Of a stretch of DNA of 64,000 nucleotides, positions 11,235 to 24,300 are shown piece after piece (the stretch's first letter is position 1; each line of letters begins with the position of its first letter). The position numbers and the translations under genes were made by a program. The DNA is from Elymus sibiricus (taxonomy: Eukaryota; Streptophyta; Magnoliopsida; Poales; Poaceae): contig CM077676.1 in assembly GCA_039707655.1 (NCBI GenBank), forward strand, positions 425,917,379 through 425,981,378, written 5' to 3'. The notes below the pieces were generated by a model. That model was not told where the DNA came from. It ran no database searches and saw only the letters and a program-made list of their open reading frames with translations.

Positions 11235-14200
11235 GTAAGGCTTGATGCCCCGCTGGATCAACTATTTTTACAATATTGTTGTGACTTTCTAATGACTGTA
11301 GCCCATTTTTTCTTCATTGTTCTTTGGTCTTTTTTAGGAGATTCAACAAATTTCTTCCAAATTATCACAAATGGAGATGTTTGTCTGAACCATTATGTAA
11401 AAGAATTGGAATCACTGACATATTAAATTCAGCCACAATTGCATGAACGAGTGAGTGCTGAGTAGCGAAGCCGATTTTTGCCAGTTCAGATATCTAGCAA
11501 CATAATAATAAGACCACTAAAACCAATAATGGTACTATATGTCTTACAAATTAATTTACCCTTGCAACGGATTGAGGCAGTAGATTACAGAGGCCTGCAT
11601 CATGATGGCCCTTTTTTATGTCAGTTGTCTTGGACCAGTTAAAGGTAACCGCATCTTTCTTACAATTTTTTGGACTATTAATATTTTCCCTGTCTGAGCC
11701 AACCAAAAGATACTTTCATGCAGCTATTTTTAATTTAATTTAAACCAGGATGACTTTCACCAGTCCCTTTTTTAGTTTTCATGCATTTATCAAGGAAGCT
11801 ACTTTGTTACTTGGAATGATAAAATAGCTACAATGTAGATATGCTGATTTTGTGTTTGAATCAGTGTGTTCTGTTATGATGAATGCCTCTTTTATTTGCC
11901 AAGCTCCAATGGCTTACCAAGATGTGGCTTTTTTCATTGACCAAGTAATTAAATTAAGAATTTGAAAAAAGTGAAGGTGAGGTAGAGAATATTGGTCCTG
12001 TCAAGAAATAATGCTTGTGTTGTTTTATTCGAGTCAATGTATTGTTTCTCTGTCTCGTGAACTGAGAGGTCCTTCGTTCAGGTATTATGGAAGCTCAACC
12101 AGGTGCTTTCGGAGTCGACTGATTAAAAGCTAGACACTGATTCTTTTTATTTCGTAATTTACTTTGTTGTGATCCCAACAATTTGTTTTTATTTCAAAAT
12201 TGGTACGAATCTTGGCATAGCAAACTTGTATGCTGCTGTGACCATAATTTGAAGTGACATTGTGCTCAATCAACCATTATTTGGCTCCGCTGAACGTAAT
12301 TGCAGGGTGTAAGCTCTTCTATTCTCCCAACAGTTAGTCCTAAAGGACCAAATGTCCTTTAAATATGTTGAAATATTAATACAAATGTAGCATCAATGGC
12401 ATTAAAATGGAATATGAAATCGGTAGTTCGATATTGGTATTTGGTAGATAGGTTTCTCATCTGTGATTTTTTCGCATATGGTTTGCTGCTTTTCTAAACT
12501 TGTATAACTATGCACTGCTGTGTAATATAGATAACAATTATGTATTGATATTCTATCATGGCCTGCTTAATGTCGTTATGAAAGTCGTTTCTGGTGCAGA
12601 TGAAAGAAAGTTCCTAAATATCATCATTGCACCTAACAACAAAGTGCATTTCTCTGTTGATCTCTTCTTACATCACGAAGCATTTCTATGTTTCATATAT
12701 ACATATTGATAAATTTTATCTGTGCATTTGTAGGACTGCAGGTGCCTCCATATTTTGAAGTACTGAAATCTAGCATGCAACAACCAATGTCATATCATGT
12801 GGTCAGCAGGGAAGGGTAGCATGGTGACAAGACAGCCATCATCGGCAATGGACGACTGAGCAGAGGATCGGCTCAATGTAGTTTGTAAGCCTGAATGCCA
12901 TTTTTTGCACTTTCTTCAACTGTAACATATTTTTTCACTAGCACACTAGGACACAAGTAATTTGAACATAAGACAGGTGATAAATGACTTCTAAAAACTG
13001 AACTAGCCTTACATGATAACCAATATATGTATTTAGAGTAATGTTTTTTTGGACTGCTTGAGCTAGGAGTACAAGGAACAAAGGAGCAGGACTTGGAGAA
13101 GAAGGGATCCAAAAATCAAAAAAAGGCACTGGACTTGGAGAAAAAGAGAGCGTCGTGGCACATTCAGTTGCAGAAACATCAATTGCTTGATTTGTGTGTA
13201 AAATCTCTAATATTAAAGGGGAGTACCTAGGTCGTTTCTTTTGTTTCATTAGTCCCATCGATCAAAGCCCACCCCCCACCTACCCCCCTCCCAAAGGGCT
13301 TACCCAGGTCCACCCATGAAGTCTCTCAAAGCTTCACAAGTCAGCTGGCTTGGTTGATTCCTCTAGTTCTGCACTACACATATATTTTTCTAGATTTTTG
13401 CAGTTTCTTTCTTTGGCTTATTTCATGTAACATGGAGATTTCTTGTAATTTTGTTTTGTTCATGAAGATGCAGAATCGAGAGGAGACCTAAACAAGCTTC
13501 TTCTCAGTTCAGAAAAAAACTCATTTCTGGCATAACCTGGCAATCCCACTCAAGGAGGAGCAGTATCACTTAACCTGTTCATATTACCCCCCATATGAAT
13601 TATCATCCTCGATGGGCCTTCCAGGGAAGGATTCTGATCAAGAATCGCTGTTGCTGGAGGTTCCTCGCAATGCACGGCACTGATAGGCAAAACTTCTTTG
13701 TTGCCCACACCATCTCTACAATAAGAGGGCATGCATGTGCAAAAAGAAGGATATGATGATCTACTTATCGGCTCATAGGAATGAAGGACTGTTTTTCTTT
13801 CTTTAAGTGCTTATCAGGTAAATATTTGTCCACATGGTAATAGAAATCATATGGTGTCAAGTGATGGGGAACTTCGCTGGTTGTCTACAAGATGGCTCGG
13901 GACCATGCTTGATGCTCGTGCCATGGGACACATTACAAGCCCCCTCGCCCACCCTGACGAGAAGGGCGGCAAGACGACAATTGCTTGCTGATTTTTATCG
14001 TTGCATAAATATGCTTATTGTTACGGTGCTTGTCGCTGAGCTGGAGATGGAAAGAACCAATCTTACTTTACTGTTGTGTGAGAATTATTAGTCTGCACAT
14101 TGATTACTATTTTCTATCCTTTGGTGAAATGACCAAGCGCAAGCAAGATGTTGCCAATACTTGCGAGATGATGGTGTAGTTGGCCTTGACTTCCTTCTCT

Positions 14201-16671
14201 GGTCCTAACCAATTTTAGAGAACAGTGTAATGTTTTTCATTGTTTATTATCCTCGGCGCAGACAAAAAATCACTTGAGTCTCAGGTAGCCAGGTTGCATT
14301 ATCACCATCTTATAAATATTTGTTGTGCAGGTCTGAGCAGTGTGCAAGAAAGCTGAAGACATTGGAGGAAAGCATTGTTGGATATGTGGTATCCTGATCC
14401 TCTTACTTGGGACTGGGATAAGGTACAATCTTACATGTTCTGAGTTCTGTACTCCCATGTACTTAGGTCCAAGAATTTATCTTGACATTATTTTAAATTT
14501 TTCTCTAAGACGTGCATATCACCGCTGAATTTTTTGCAATATATAAATTCAGTGTTATTGTGAACACTTGAACAATACATCCAGATGTGTAGAATGGGAT
14601 TGTTGTATACTGAGGACTGAGGTTATCGTTTAGTCAGCTAAATAGTCAATAGTTTCTTGATGTATATTATTAATAAGCTTCTAATAAATATGATTTGCCA
14701 ACAAAATAAATTGCGCATACAAGAGTATTGGTGCTTACCATGTTGTCCAGTGCATTCTAATCAAATGCAACTTAAATTATTTTCACTGCTATGTTGGCAG
14801 CCTTATAGTTGGATATGGTAGGCTGAGCACAAGGTTAAAATACTATTCATGCTTAAAACATCAGTGTACCATGATTCTAAAAAAGGCGTATCATTAGGAT
14901 TTGCATGTACTGTTTTTCTACACTAATTGTTGCAAAGTAATATGCTTGATGATTTATTCATCCACCATGTCAATATATGTATCTATCTTTTTTTCTTTGA
15001 CCTGTGTAGGAGGCACAAAATTTAATAGGTTACTGAAGATTTGCGATGGTGAAAAATGGCAATGTCAGCTAGGTAAAGCGTAGGATGTTTTCCCCACCGT
15101 GGATGTCTTCTTATGTCAACCTGCTCTTGGTAAGTAGAGTATGAACTGCCAAAATTTCAATGGTACATGAGTGGAAAATTTTGGCATGATGGTGAATATG
15201 TTATGATCGCACTAAAACAAATCTATGCTATGATGTATCTTGATCAATCTTCAATACCCTTTGGGGTAAACGCTCGTGTAGATAATCATGTCTCCTTGAA
15301 ATTATTTGTATGTAAATAGTCTTGTGCTATGGTGTACCTTTGCTGCTCCTGAAGACCCTTAGTGTAAATGGTCATGGGGATAATTATGTCTATTTGAAGT
15401 TATTAGAAAGTAATGAAATTCTATGTTCATGCCATTTCTCTTTTTTTTTCTTCATGAGAAAAACTCACTAAAGAGAGGATCGCATTATATAGCATGGCCA
15501 GAGATGAGTAACTCGGACTCGCAACTTCACCACCATTTCCAAATGCAAGTTTGTTGGGAAGTCAAAGTCATGCGCTAGGTTGAGAGGAGGGGAGGCATCC
15601 GGCAGAGAGAAAGGTTATCTCAGTGTGGCATCGAGGTCATAAGAGAATGTTTGTTTAACTACCATAGTTTCATGTCCTTTTCTACTCCATAGCAACACAC
15701 AGTTATCTTATTAGAATTTGTATACGGGTGTTATTACATGGTAGAAACAAGTGGGAATACCACAATTAATTGGGAGAAATTTCATGATTGAGATCTTTAT
15801 ATTTCTTCTGGACAAAAAGCCAACATCTTTGTTGAGGTTGAAGAAAAGGGGAGATAAACTTGCCATAGCACAACATGCATCTTTCATTAATTGTAAATAA
15901 GAAATTCAATTCACTGTCATCTCTCTGAGGTAGTGATAACCATCTCATTTTCCAATCAGATATATAATACGCCATCATCTCTTGGAGTATGTGAGGACAT
16001 TTTCATAGATTTGCTAAAGTCTAGAAAAGATGCCAAGCAATGGTATGGTGAGATGACATACCTTTGAAGAGACGACAATCTGCTTTGTCTTTTTCAAGAG
16101 TTGGTGGTTAAGGAGGCATGTGGACTCTCAAGGAAATAAGTGGGAGAGAGAATTGATATTTATAGCTATATGAATAGATATTACAGGCGTCATGTTTGAC
16201 ATATATTTTCTGAATTACGAGTGTGTATATTTTTCGGTTATGCCGTGGCAAAGCACGAGCACTTAGCTAGCAGCATTCAGCATACATGTATATTTTTTAA
16301 TATATGTTTATATGTTGACTTTTGTAGGTCTGAGATAAAACTGGTGGCTTCGGATGATGCTTTGAAAATGTCCATTGACAAAGTCACTGACATAACTATG
16401 ATGGACGGGACTCAAAACTCGTCGAGTTTTACACAATGAGATGCATACAAATGATTGTTCTTCCTTGTACATATGTTGCACATGATAATACAAAAGGTTT
16501 ATTTCTATGTATGTTTATTTTTGCAGAGTATCAAAGAGATGGAGAGGGATTATGTCGATGTTCAAAAAGAATCCATAGACAAGGGTCCCGAGGCAATGTC
16601 GTTGGAAGGGGCCGAAAATTTTCTGAGCTTTATACAACAATATTGGATATGCAATCAGAAAAAAAGGCTAA

Positions 16672-16949
16672 GGCCCCCTTTGGTTCATAGGATTGGAATA
16701 ATAATAGGAATATAAAACTTGTAGGAAATGAGATGTCATGTATCTCAAATCCTATGAATAGTAGTAGGAAAAGAGATGTCCTTTCATTCATATCATAGGA
16801 TTTTTTCCATTGAGTCTAGGTTAATATTATTTTCATATGAAATGTGAATGATAGGAATAATTTTCTCCATAGGACTTTAAATATATTTTTTTCTATAGAA
16901 ATCCTATCCTATAGAATTCCTACAAAATTTCTCCAAACCAAAGGAGGCC
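16672..16949. mobile_element. Tourist-like MITE inside H1
   Basis: A 278-bp AT-rich element has terminal inverted repeats GGCCCCCTTTGGTT (left) and GGCCTCCTTTGGTT (right, reverse complement), followed inward by TAGGATT-type repeats. It is flanked by TAA on the left and TCA on the right, a one-base-degenerate match to the 3-bp TSD of PIF/Harbinger MITEs. A second member of the family lies at 52998-53286. It sits close to the 3' end of H1 and would have been carried with it. Confidence 0.65.
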
Positions 16950-16985
16950 TCAAAGGCCCGTAGCAACGCACGGGCATTCTACTAG

Positions 16986-17099
16986 TTGATAATGGGATAC
17001 CAACCTTTCTCTTCTCGCCGCACCTCGCAAAATCTCCAACGCTATTCTGTTTTCAAATCCTTAATCTTCCTCTTCTCTCTGCACTCTGTGCTCGCCAAG
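16986..17099. other. Spacer after H1
   Basis: This starts with the host T of the H1 insertion and the motif GATAATGGGATACCAA. That motif resembles DNA at 10359, on the far side of H1, so it probably belongs to the element that H1 invaded. No gene is seen. Confidence 0.35.
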
Positions 17100-17633
17100 C
17101 CATTGCAAAACAGAGTAGATCAAAAGGTTTCTGTCATGTGCGGAACGCCGAGCTCCATCTGCAGATACCCTCAATGTCAGCGGCCTTGGCTCGGCAGGTC
17201 CACAGCTCCATCTCGTCTTGAATGTTGGCCAGCAGCTGCAGGACTGAAGTCTCTTTGCCCTCGAAGATATATCGATTTCCTGCAGTCCAAAGTTGATACA
17301 TGACGCAAAACAAATTGGCCAAGCGCGCTTCAGTGTGTCAGTAGCGCACCCGTCAATAGTTTCGACAAAATCAAGCGGCGAGGTGCAGGATCGTCCAGAT
17401 AGCTTCCGCCAGCTTTACACCGTAGCAGGATATGGAACATTGTTTCATCAGGGGGAATAATGACAGTATGCCGTGTTGGCATTGGTGTTAGCTCTGTACC
17501 ATAGTGATCTGCTTCTTAGGTATGGTCCCCAGCCACACAAAGCGCTCGGCCGAGCGATCATTTTTACGCAGTTCTGATTGCGAGACGGCAGTCGCCAATC
17601 CATAGCCTCGGGAGTTGTCGCTCCACAATACAT
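17100..17633 (-). pseudogene. LINE ORF2 fragment (zf-RVT to RNase H linker)
   Basis: On the minus strand, 17633-17448 and 17322-17134 give short frames typical of the region after the reverse transcriptase of plant LINEs. The second contains LFCVMYQLWTAGNRYIFEG, the conserved 'W..RN..vFeg' linker before RNase H. The frames between them are broken by shifts and stops. No poly(A) and no TSD were found. The fragment ends where the CACTA-like terminus begins. Confidence 0.65.
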
Positions 17634-17878
17634 TACTACAGAAAAACTTAATGGAGACGGGCCTTTTTCATTTTCGGAGGCGGGCTAAGGCAACCTCCAT
17701 TCCCAAGGTCTCGGTTAATCCAGTCCAAGGTCGTGATTAATCCATGAACTACTGTGGCGGTTCCTTTGCCCGCCTCGGATAATTAATTGATTAACAGAGA
17801 CGGACACTATAAGCAGCCCGCCTACGTTAATTGGTATTAACCGATCAGCCCACCTCATTAACCGAGACGGTCAAAATG

Positions 17879-18640
17879 CCCGCACTGCTAATGGTGAGGT
17901 GGCCCGGTCCATGGAGCCGCTCGCCCAGCCACGCACACCTTCCTCCCTCACTTCCCTGCAGCGAGACAGAGGGAAGTCGATGTCGGAGAAGCCGAAGTCG
18001 GCGTCCGGGTCCACAGGAGGTCCGCGTCGAGCAGCCGGACCTCGTGCTCCGAGTGCGCCCGGCGGTGGTGCTGGGATCTCCCTCCCCCGCACTCGTGCTG
18101 GGAGCACCGCGCGCACGCCCCCGCTGCTGCACCTGTGCTGTGCTGGGTGCTCCGATCTGCGCGAGGGCCGGCCGAAAGTTGAGGTGGAGGTGGAGTTGGT
18201 ACACGGAAGCAAGGAGAAGAGAGAGTTGGTGCGTGAGAAGAACGCGAGGGAGTTGCATCGCTGCTACTGGGTGGACAGGAACGCCCGCATGTCTCCTCAG
18301 CGAAGAAACCCAAATGCATCAACGGTTAAGAAGGGTCCAAGTGGCTTCAGATCCACCGTTTAAACGTCCACCTCAGCGATCCATGTGCTCGCATGCAGAT
18401 TCAGGCGCGGTGGAGGCTGCTACGCATGCAACGGGCGGCGCACAGAGCGAGGTGGGATCTGATTCCTGTGGCCAAGATTGTGGCAGCCATGCGAGTGACC
18501 ACTGATCTCGCGCCACATGACGGTGGTATTACAAAACCAGGGACTCTCGCCTGTGGTTTCGGGAGCGCGACACGAGGCAAGGACAGGCGGGCCCTGGTCT
18601 GCAACCATCTTTCCCAACGCGCGACGCCTGATTTTTGGAG
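17879..18640. other. GC-rich core of the CACTA-like element, no assigned product
   Basis: This ~760-bp stretch is strongly GC-rich and open in several frames on both strands (for example 17831-18505 plus and 17845-18258 minus). The translations are rich in Arg, Pro and Ser and lack any domain I recognise. Multi-frame openness is expected from base composition alone. It may be captured gene DNA. Confidence 0.3.
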
Positions 18641-18793
18641 GCGGACGCCTTGTAAATCTCCGTCTCCGTAAATGATTTGTGCATGCGGACGACGTAACAC
18701 GCCTGCCTCAGTTAACGGCGATTAACCCAGTTGTTTTAAGATCACCGTCTTCGTTAATGCAGATTCCGGGAGAAGAGCTCTCGATGCAATTCT

Positions 18794-21397
18794 ATGGCGA
18801 CGGCCGAAGCTTCTCCTCCGCTGCTGCCTCGCGTGCTGCGGAAACCGGCTGTTCGGCTCGGATGGCGAGGACCGCTCCCTCGTCCCCGGATCACACCTCC
18901 TCCTTGTCTGGCGGATTTCTTCCCGGAGGAGGTCGGGGCCGGCGCGAGGGCTGAGAATCCGGTGCATGCCGCCGGCGAAGCTGATCTCCGGGTTTCAAAA
19001 TTTGGACCGCCCGTCAGGTGGGCCAACGTGCATGGGCAAAGCAGCGAGCATTGGACGCACTTGGGCCATTGGCTCGAAGGCCTTTCGAGACAGCTGAAGC
19101 CTTACAATACTTCTCGTCAAGGAACCCTTGAGCCGAAGCCATCGTCTCATATACGAGTACAGCCGCCGTCAGCACCTACTATCTGCGTACAGCCGCCGAC
19201 GTTGGTGAACCCGTCCTCCCCTTCATCGACGGGATTCCTGAAGGAGACATTGGCTGCGAACAGGAGGAAGACATTCGCCGAGGTGGTGTCGGAGCACATG
19301 GCTGCTCCGGCCGGGACGGGTGGTTCTGGGGGTGCTCGGCCTCCAGCTTCGGCTCAGGGTACTTTTGGTCAAGGTGCTGTGGGGTTTGGGGCGGCAGCAG
19401 GGCCAGCCTCCTTTGCGCCAGTTTCGCTTGGCGCCAGAGTTGCGCAAGGCGCTGCTGTTGCTCGCGTGCCGGCTGTCCCGGCTGTATTTGCTTTCGGAGT
19501 CGTTGCACCGGTGGCCACGGCTCCTGGAAATAAGCCCAAGAAAAAGAAGAAGAAGGCGACCGCGGGACCGGGACAGGTGCAGCAGCAGATTGGGGGTCTC
19601 GGGGCTACCGGCACGCTGCCGGGTACTCAAGCACAGTTGCCGGTGGTGGTGCAGAACGCGCAACCGGCGCTTGGACAAACTGGCCTCGCCCAGGTTGTGA
19701 TGCAGGATACGAAGAAGGCCAAGCCTAGATGTTGGAAGTGCGAGGTCGATACCCATGCAACCAAAGATTGCACAGTGCCGCATTACTGTTATATCTGCGA
19801 CAACCATAAGCATCCGTTGAAGAAGTGTCCTACGCTGAAGCTTCCAAAACCATCGGTATTTGTTGCTGGACAGGGTAATAGGGATACTATGTTCAGTTTG
19901 TTTCCTTCATCAGTTCACAAGTCACAGTTGGTCCCTACTGGGTCTCCTACAGCTCTGGTGATGGTGGAGGGTTCACCTGCAACCTCTAAGCAGGTGGAGG
20001 CTCAGGTTGCGCGGATGTGCCCGACACCATCTTGGGTGTGGGAGGCAGTGTCCATTGGAGAGAACTCCTTCACAATTAGCTTTCCATCTAAGGAGGATTT
20101 GCTACGGTTTGATGGGGTTATTCTTGGGATTCCTGCGCAGTCTACTAGGCTTGTGTTCAGTCAGTGAAGGCCTGCGGAGGTGGAGCACATCATGGAGTTG
20201 CATCAGACGTGGGTTCATGTTACTGGTGTCCCACACTCTATGAGACACTTCTTGGGACTTTGGGCGGTCAGTACTCTCATTGGTACCACGATCGATGTGG
20301 ACTTACTCGCGCTTAGGCGTAGGGGACTGGTTCGTATTCGGGTTGGCATGGTGGCCGATGATTGCTTTAAGAAATCTGATAACTTGGGACCTTATATTGA
20401 GACTACTGGAGTGCTGGAGCTTAAGGGATACGCTTTCACATTCCGCCCTGAAGCGGATGATTTTATTCCGGAGGCCGACTTTATCCCTTTAGTTTGGGAT
20501 CGAAAGGACAAGGAAGATTCTGCGGATAAAGAGCATGAGGAGGGAGCTGGGCCTGGACACAGAGGGCTTGGGGAGTCGTCGTCGTCTGATCCTAATGGGA
20601 CTGCTAGCATGGCTATAGACACTAACCCAGGGGCCGGCTCGACTCAGGTCCAAGGCGCTTCGGTCGCACAGTTGCTCAAAGGATGGGCTCTCACGCCTTT
20701 CAATCCTAAACCCATGTCGCCTAGAGGTCTCGACGCGGCCAACGCTGCTTCGGTCGGCGGGAAGGCGTCGTCTACTGTGGTCGAGGGGGCATCTTCTCCC
20801 GCGCCGCCCCCTTCCGCAGTGTCGCATGGTCCGGGGTCGTGTGTACAGCCTAAGGCTCCGCCTAGGCGTAGTATGCGCCACCCCGTTGCGCCGGATGGAT
20901 CGTCGGTGACGGATGAGGACGCGCTCTCCAATGCGATGAGGCGCAAGGCGGCAATGTTGGCTCCTCCACCCATGGGTACGTCCAAAGTGCATAATTCATT
21001 TCTATCTTATTCATCTTCTAAGATATCTTCCGGTTTAGCTAAAGTAGGAGTGAGTTTAAGTAGAAATGAAAATGAAATTGTTGTCTCGACCAATGCTTTG
21101 AAGCATGTGGAGTATGACCGCTTAAAGGTATACCCATGTGCGTCTAGTAGGTCGGTTACCACACCCTTAGATGATGAAGAGGCAAATGCCACTATTGATG
21201 GACAGCTTCTATCACATCTTGTGGGTGAGGTGACGGAGGTGGGTATGGATGAGGACGGGCTAGGATCTATTTATGATCTGCACGCTTCCGGCCGGAAATC
21301 CAAAACCGCCAAGGACAAAAAGAATAAAAAACAGAGGAAGTTCGCGAAACATCCAAATCTCCAATTGTATCCCAATGAACGACATCTTCATGAATAG
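18794..21397 (+). pseudogene. LINE ORF1 protein (gag-like, two CCHC knuckles), one stop
   Basis: The nucleic-acid-binding ORF1 of a plant LINE would coat its RNA and assist reverse transcription. The start ATG at 18794 lies 36 bases into the element. A Lys-rich stretch is followed by two CX2CX4HX4C zinc knuckles back to back near residues 313-345 (CWKCEVDTHATKDC and CYICDNHKHPLKKC). An in-frame TGA at 20165-20167 interrupts the frame, which then stays open to 21397 and reads LHQTWVHVTGVP, a DUF4283-type region. The expected residue at the stop is probably Trp (TGG to TGA). Total length would be about 868 codons. The tail overlaps the start of ORF2. Confidence 0.8.
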
Positions 21398-24300
21398 CAG
21401 AGGTCTTGATGACTTGGCTAAACATTTGAATATTGCTCAGTATGTTCGGGATCATAAATTAGATTTTCTGGCTATTTCCGAAACCGGGAGGAGGGATTTT
21501 CAAGTGAGTGTCCTAGATCGCCTTTCAGGTGGCATGGACTTCACCTGGCACTCTATTCCTCCTCGCGGTAGATCTGGTGGCATTTTACTCGGCGTCCATT
21601 CAGACTCCATGGATGTGTTAGCTTTTACGAGTGGGGAATTTCACATAAAATTTCACATTCGTAACAGAGCTGATAATTTCACATGGAGTTTGGTTGCTGT
21701 GTATGGTGCCACTCAAGAGGAGCGTAAGGCTGCCTTTCTCCGTGAAATGGTAAACCTAGCTAATAATGATCCACATCCTATTCTAATAGGTGGAGACTTT
21801 AATATGCTACGGTTCCCACACGAGAAAAGCAAGGGAAGGTTCGATAATCATTGGTCTTTCTTGTTCAATGCTGTCATTGATAGCTTGGATTTGAGAGAGG
21901 TGCACATGACAGGTAGACGGTTCACATGGGTGAATAGTCTACCTGAGCCGACATACGAAAAATTGGACCGTGTACTGATGAGCACTGATTGGGAAGACAA
22001 ATACCCATTAGTAACAGTACGCGCCCTTGAACGTATTGAGGAATTATCGGATCATGCCCCCATACTCTTATCTACCGGTACATTGAAACCAAACAAACAA
22101 CACCGCTTTAAATTTGAGTTGGGATGGTTGCTGCGTGATGGCTTCGATGAGATGGTTAAAAGAGTGTGGTATGCTCCGGTCCCGGGTGATAGCCCTATTC
22201 GAAGATGGAACGCAAAAATCCGTAATCTGCGTAAATATCTTCGTGGATGGGCTAGACACACAACAGGGATTTTAAAAAAAGAGAAGGAGCGCCTTTGTTC
22301 CATTATTGACGAGCTTGACCGGACGACAGAGACACGAGTGCTAACTCAGCAAGAGATTGAGCTTAAAAGCCAATCCGATGCGGAAGTTGCACGAATGTTG
22401 CTGGAGGAAGAGCTCAGATGGTACCAAAGATCAAAAGCTACTTTCATACTGAAAGGAGATGCAAATACGAAATATTTCCAAAATGTTGCCAATGGCAGAC
22501 ATAGGAAAAAACGTATTCATTCTCTAAATCAGGATGAGGGCATGATCGAAGGGCAGGAACAACTCAAGGCATATATTACAAATTATTATAAAGGTTTGTT
22601 TGGTGCTCCAGAGGATGATATTTTGTCCATGGATGAGTCACGAACAGATGACATTTCCCAAGTTTCTAACAAGGAAAACAAATTTCTTAAAGCTCCCTTC
22701 ACTGAAGAGGAGATTAAAAAGGCGGTTTTTCAAATGGAACATAATAAGGCTCTAGGTCCAGATGGATATCTTGCTGAGTTTTACCATCATTTTTGGGATG
22801 TCATTAAGACTGGCCTTCTAGAGTTATTCCGAAGCTTGCATGCCGGACAACTCGAATTGTTCCATCTAAACTTTGGGGAAATTGTGTTGTTGCCTAAGGT
22901 CTTGGAGGCAGAAAGGATACAACAATATAGACCAATATGCCTCCTTAACGTTAGCTTCAAAATTTTCACGAAGGTCGCAACCATTAGATTAAATTCAGAG
23001 GCTGATCATGTGGTGAAACCTACACAAACTGCTTTTATGCAAGGTAGGAATATCCTGGACGGGGTCGTGGTTCTACACGAAACCGTACATGAGATGCATA
23101 CTAAAAAACTTAATGGTGTTCTTTTCAAAATTGACTTTGAAAAGGCTTATGATAAAGTTAAATGGTCGTTCCTCCAACAAACTCTGAGAATGAAAGGATT
23201 TTCAGAGGAGTGGTGTGCTTTGATCCATAGTTGTGTTTCGGGAGGAAGTGTTGCCGTTAATGTCAATGACGACATCGGACGCTACTTCCAAACCAAAAAG
23301 GGATTAAGGCAAGGTGATCCTTTATCGCCCATATTGTTTAATATTGTGGTTGATATGCTAGCGATCATGATTGAACGTGCCAAGCTAGACGGTCAAATTG
23401 AGGGAGTAGTCCCACATTTGGTGGATGGGGGATTATCTATTCTTCAATATGCGGATGACACAATTCTCTTTATGGAACACGATCTCGATAAAGCAGTGAA
23501 CCTGAAATTAATATTATCAGCATTCGAGCAGTTATCAGGGTTGAAGATTAACTTTCATAAAAGTGAATTGTTTTGTTTTGGCGAGGCTCAGGATGCAGTA
23601 GCTCAATATGCCGAGATATTCAGATGCGAGCAAGGTCAATTTCCTATTAAGTATTTGGGGATACCCATACATTATAGGAGACTGACTAATGCGGAATGGA
23701 AGCACGTCGAAGAACGTTTGCAAAAAAGGCTGGCTAGCTGGAAAGGAAAATTACTGTCCCTGGGTGAAAGATTGGTGCTCATAAACTCAGTACTATCTAA
23801 TATGGTATTGTATATGATATCATTCTTCCAACTCCCCAAAGGAGTCTTACATAGATTGGACTATTTCCGATCGAGATTCTTTTGGCAAGGGGATAATGAA
23901 AAAAAAGAAGTATCGACTGACCAGATGGAATGTCGTTTGTCGACCGAAGGACCAAGGGGGTTTGGGTATACACGACCTCCAGGTCAAGAACTCTTCTCTC
24001 CTAGGTAAGTGGCTATTTAAGCTACTCACTTCGGACGGTGTTTGGCAAACGCTCCTTAAGCGAAAATACATTGGTACAAAAGCGTTATCTCAGGTGATAT
24101 GGAAGCCAGGGGATTCACACTTTTGGGCCGGTCTCATGGCGACAAAGAAAGTTTTCTTTCGCTTTGGGGTATTTAAAATTAAGGATGGTTCGGAGATAAG
24201 ATTCTGGGAGGACACATGGTTAGGGAATACCACTCTCCGAGATCAGTATCCGGCCCTATATAATATTGTGCGACATAAGGGAGACACGCTGGCTACGGTC

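Larger units (their letters stand above)
10408..16985 (+). mobile_element. Helitron H1, non-autonomous, 6.6 kb, complete termini
   Basis: The 5' end is TCTCTACTCC at 10408, preceded by host A. The 3' end is CTAG at 16982-16985, followed by host T. This is the Helitron pattern 5'-TC...CTRR-3' in an AT target with no TSD. A perfect 6-bp hairpin (GCCCGT 16956-16961, ACGGGC 16970-16975, loop AGCAACGC) lies six bases before the terminal CTAG, as expected. The interior lacks Rep and helicase motifs, so movement would need a helper element. It starts with a GC-rich leader (10560-11040) followed by about 5 kb of AT-rich, intron-like DNA with a few exon-like islands. H2 at 34715 shares the 5' terminal 60 bases in diverged form. 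Confidence 0.85.

Noticed and set aside
17831..18505. 224-codon open frame in the CACTA-like core
   Set aside because: Openness in several frames on both strands follows base composition; no domain or conserved start context.
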